DNA of 64,000 bases, from NCBI RefSeq assembly GCF_013363995.1, contig NZ_JABWGO010000005.1:266711-330710 (forward strand), written 5' to 3'. The stretch is from Nonomuraea rhodomycinica. Its GTDB lineage: Bacteria > Actinomycetota > Actinomycetes > Streptosporangiales > Streptosporangiaceae. This document shows, one piece after another, positions 63,715 to 64,000 of this stretch (position 1 is the stretch's first letter; every line of letters starts with the position of its first letter). A model generated the notes under the pieces. That model worked only from the letters and a program-made list of their open reading frames with translations, was not told the DNA's origin and ran no database searches. The position numbers were made by a program, and so were the translations under genes.

Positions 63715-64000
63715 ATGCGCAGAGCCACGCTGGGCCGCACCGGGATCTCCGTGAGCCGGTACTGCCTCGGCACGATGATGCTGGGCGCGTGGGGCAACCC
63801 CGACCACGACGACGCCGCCAGACTGATCGGCAAGGCCCTCGACGCGGGCGTCAACTTCGTGGACACGGCCGACATGTACTCGGCGGGCGAGTCGGAGGAG
63901 ATCGTCGGCAAGGCCGTCCGCGCGCGCCGCGACCAGGTGGTCCTGGCGACCAAGGTGCACTTCCCGATGGGCGACGACCCTAACCGGAGCGGCAACTCGC
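63715..64000 (+). CDS. Aldo/keto reductase, N-terminal part (runs off the window)
   Basis: The first 95 residues of an NADPH-dependent aldo/keto reductase: MRRATLGRTGISVSRYCLGT, then ALDAGVNFVDTADMYSAGES with catalytic Asp and Tyr, and VVLATKVHFPMGDD with the catalytic lysine. The ATG at 63715 has a strong GGAGGTGAG ribosome site. The substrate is unknown. Confidence 0.9.
   Translation, partial: MRRATLGRTGISVSRYCLGTMMLGAWGNPDHDDAARLIGKALDAGVNFVDTADMYSAGESEEIVGKAVRARRDQVVLATKVHFPMGDDPNRSGNS

Overview
The window is high-GC actinomycete chromosome, by eye above 70% G+C. The evidence is GTG starts, a FasR-fabD-fabH-acpP-fabF-accD cluster, DUF3145/DUF5997/DUF5998/DUF3052 families and several ECF sigma factors. 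The gene order best fits the Streptosporangiales (Nonomuraea or Streptosporangium-like); that placement is inferred from gene content, not from a search.

Region by region. 1-9.5 kb holds accessory regulatory genes: a partial FAD monooxygenase, a decayed glucuronoyl-esterase remnant, two sigma/membrane-partner pairs, an Orn/Lys/Arg decarboxylase, a Nudix hydrolase, and a divergent DUF5997 / LysR-effector-only pair. 9.6-16.9 kb contains a type II NADH dehydrogenase, a transposase remnant, an HxlR-peroxiredoxin fusion divergent from an MFS exporter over a palindromic operator, and a decayed stretch (GlcD-like and amidohydrolase pseudogenes) next to an intact esterase and a TetR gene. 17.1-21.3 kb is a mobile region. 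Two 95% identical 170-bp hairpin-rich non-coding elements bracket two small genes. The second copy abuts a 44-bp att repeat of a degenerate element integrated in tRNA-Val(UAC), which carries one unknown 481-aa cargo gene, a truncated XRE regulator and an integrase remnant.

21.3-41.4 kb is core metabolism in an order resembling the M. tuberculosis ahpE-aceE-fab region: ROK kinase, AhpE-like peroxiredoxin, DUF3052, YjbQ, DUF1918, AceE, a secreted peptidase, WYL and PHP genes, a DUF1190-like / glutathionylspermidine-synthase-like / DUF350 operon, and the fab operon with its PucR regulator. It links acetyl-CoA formation (AceE), carboxylation (AccD) and type II fatty acid synthesis (FabD, FabH, ACP, FabF).

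41.5-46.6 kb is the most unusual locus: a cytoplasmic-looking subtilase, an ECF sigma factor, a small unknown protein and a 977-aa TPR-CHAT (caspase-like) protein; the last three are translationally coupled. 46.7-59.5 kb is conserved housekeeping: sulfurtransferase, phosphodiesterase-like enzyme, DUF5998, a GNAT/acyl-CoA-ligase fusion (Pat), PfkB kinase, RecQ-phosphoribosyltransferase fusion, TauD dioxygenase and a ParC-type topoisomerase subunit. The end has a secreted multidomain GH3 glycosidase behind an 18-bp palindrome, a glyoxalase-fold protein and the start of an aldo/keto reductase.

Two patterns recur across the window. First, a TANNNT hexamer lies 6-8 nt upstream of the start codon of at least eleven genes, the signature of leaderless transcription. 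Second, long perfect hairpins without U-tracts lie between convergent genes.
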